This document shows, one piece after another, positions 62,139 to 64,000 of a DNA stretch of 64,000 nucleotides (its first letter is position 1; each line of letters opens with the position of its first letter). The stretch is taken from NCBI GenBank assembly GCA_028622995.1, contig JAJQJQ010000004.1, positions 5,394,001 to 5,458,000 of the forward strand, read 5' to 3'. The notes beneath the pieces were generated by a model. It was not told where the DNA came from. It saw only the letters and a program-made list of their open reading frames with translations, and ran no database searches. This DNA comes from Panagrolaimus kolymaensis. Its lineage: Eukaryota > Nematoda > Chromadorea > Rhabditida > Panagrolaimidae. The translations under genes and the position numbers were made by a program.

Positions 62139-64000
62139 ATGACAAAGAAAGGTGGAGGCAAATCCAAAGTTGAACGTGATAATAAAGAACCAACAAAAAA
62201 TGCTAAAACATCTAGAGCAGCCAAAGATAAAGATAAAGACAACAAACATGCAACACCAGGTAAAAATGCTGATGGATCTCCAACGGTAAGCTTCTTTTTT
62301 TGTTACTAAAAACTTTTATAATTTACCTATGTTTATTATGTTTTAGGCGGCAGGACTTGCAACAATGGTAAAAAATCTTCGAAAAAAGCAATTAACTCGT
62401 GAAGATACTTGTGGAGTTGAGGTTGGTGGTGGTGCTAGTGTAAATGTTGCTGAAGGTGGTGGTGGTGATGGATCAAAGAATGATAAAAAGAGTGTAAAAG
62501 GTGGTAAAAAAGAAAAGGAACTTCTAAGTAAGACAACTAATAAAAAAAAGAAATCACAACATCATAAAAAGAATCGAACTCAAAGAACTGAAGAACGAAC
62601 AGAGGAAACGGTAGTTGAAACAGGCAGTCATCGTGAAAAGGATAATAACAACAATAATAATAATGGTAATAATCCTGGAAGAGTACGAAATGTTCCAACA
62701 TCTAAAGCTCAAATTGATAATTATAATCAATTCATGATAGTAAGTTTTTTTTGTACCCCATCTTGCTTTGAACGAAGACATACAGCACTTTGGCATTCAT
62801 AAATATCCTTTTCGTGTTACTTTCATGATCCTTAAAATTTACAAATCTCTCATTTTATTTATTTTTTAGGAAGCCTGCAACGTTAGCGTAAATGGAATTA
62901 TAAAACAGTTCAATGATTTTTTAAAAGCCTTTGTTCCACCTGGTGCTACTACCAAAGCCTTTGAGAAACATGTTGATAAAAATCGTTACAAAGATGTAAG
63001 TTTTATCTTTCTCTTTTTTTCTTTAGCTATTTCATGGTTAATTTTTGTTTTATAGGTCATCTGCTTAGATCAAACTCGAATCATATTGAAAGGTAAACCT
63101 GGTGAAAATGATTATGTTCATGCTAATATTGTTGATGGTGAACCTTTATGTAACAAATTTATCGCATGCCAAGGACCTGTAAGTTTACTTATGTTAGTTT
63201 CAGATTTCTCAAAATAACAAATCCACCTTTTTCAGTTACATAATACAACGTATGATTTTTGGAGAATGGTTGTACAAGAAAAATCACAAAATATTTTTAT
63301 GTTATGTCAAACAATTGAAATGGATAAAGAAAAGTATGTTTGAACATTGAAGGATTTTTTGATCTTGCATTGAGACAGAAAACATTTTGAGAGTGTATTA
63401 AACTTTTTTTTTACTTTTCAGATGTCATCAATACTGGCCGAAAGATAAAGGATGTGCAATGACATTTAAAGATATTGGAATAAGAAATATTGAAGTTGAT
63501 AAAGTATCCGATAATACATCAGTAATATCCACGCTTCAAATATCTTTGGGTGGTAAAGAATCATTCTCATTGAAACATTATCATTGGCAATCATGGCCTG
63601 ATCGATCTGGTAAACTTTTCTTTCAAACTTTAAAATCAATGATCAACTAATTCTTTCTTTTAGTTCCACAATCAATTTTGGCACCATTCCGTTTATTAAA
63701 AATCGCAAGAACCTCAAAAACACCTACAATTATTCATTGTTCAGCAGGTGTAGGTAGAACTGGAGCTGTTATTGGAATCGAATTAGCCCTTCAACATATA
63801 CTTACTGGAAAACCAATGAATATGACTCAAGTTGTTCAAGAATTAAGAATGAAAAGGATGCACTGTGTTCAAACTGATATGCAGGTAATAATCTTTTTTA
63901 TATCATTGCCAAAAGCTGATCGCCATTTATTTTTTAGCTCGTTTACATGTATCGATGTTTAATTGCTTATGCTGAAGTGTCAGGTTTACTCAAGAACAAT
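62139..64000 (+). CDS. Cytoplasmic protein tyrosine phosphatase, cut by window end
   Basis: Classical PTP of the nematode-expanded type. A Lys/Gly-rich N-terminus (MTKKGGGKSKVERDNK) with Asn runs is followed by the PTP domain: DKNRYKDVICLDQTRIIL (KNRY motif), DYVHANIVDGEPLCNKFIAC, TYDFWRMVVQEKS, the WPD loop HYHWQSWPDRS, and the active site IHCSAGVGRTGAVIGIELAL. The Q loop is HCVQTDMQLVYMYRCLIAY. The catalytic Cys, Arg and WPD Asp are present, so it should be active. Eight or more exons; the last exon continues beyond 64000. Tissue role unknown; many relatives are germline expressed. Confidence 0.9.

Noticed and set aside
62554..62796. 80-codon minus-strand ORF
   Set aside because: Antisense of the Lys/Asn-rich N-terminus of the PTP gene.

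Overview
This is nuclear DNA of a small-intron, AT-rich eukaryote, almost certainly a nematode. The evidence is a 109-residue sperm-specific MSP-domain protein, a ground-like (hedgehog-related) secreted protein, a TIL-type cysteine-rich inhibitor, bestrophin, BTB and F-box genes, introns mostly of 45-60 nt with TTTTCAG acceptors, and acceptor-like TTTCAG sites a few bases upstream of several start codons, as expected for trans-splicing. The species is not identifiable by eye; a clade IV nematode would fit but is a guess.

Layout. 0.1-11.2 kb: two gene families each present twice, a JmjC ribosomal oxygenase (RIOX1/NO66-like; copy A minus, copy B plus) and an RBM39/CAPER splicing factor (copy A full length, copy B without its third RRM). 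11.3-16 kb: a small ORF, a divergent histone H3 with a long tail and an enlarged loop 1 (candidate centromeric H3), a TIL-domain secreted protein and a single-finger CCCH protein. 16.5-23.3 kb: NOC4 followed by accessory BTB, HAT-like and F-box-type genes. 23.5-26.3 kb: bestrophin with a GC-rich palindromic insert in an intron. 28.4-32.2 kb: eRF3 and KRR1, closely spaced in the same orientation (possible operon), then the sperm gene. 33.7-37.5 kb: NSUN4-like methyltransferase and PAAF1. 38.4-42.7 kb: a GT25 collagen galactosyltransferase interrupted by two nearly identical tandem copies of a 1.2-kb element. 43-49 kb: a tRNA-like SINE candidate, an F-box-like gene, a secreted protein made of sixteen exact 16-residue repeats, a ground-like protein and a small cationic secreted protein. 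49.6-57.1 kb: adenosine deaminase, SNW1/SKIP and KLHDC3. 57.1-62.1 kb: 5 kb of low-complexity DNA. 62.1 kb to the end: a protein tyrosine phosphatase cut by the window edge.

Many core genes serve ribosome production and translation (RIOX1, NOC4, KRR1, NSUN4, eRF3) or splicing (RBM39, SNW1). Between them lie fast-evolving nematode families and repeats. Coordinates of multi-exon genes run from start codon to stop codon; UTRs are not included. Splice sites were called by eye from GT-AG sites and frame continuity.
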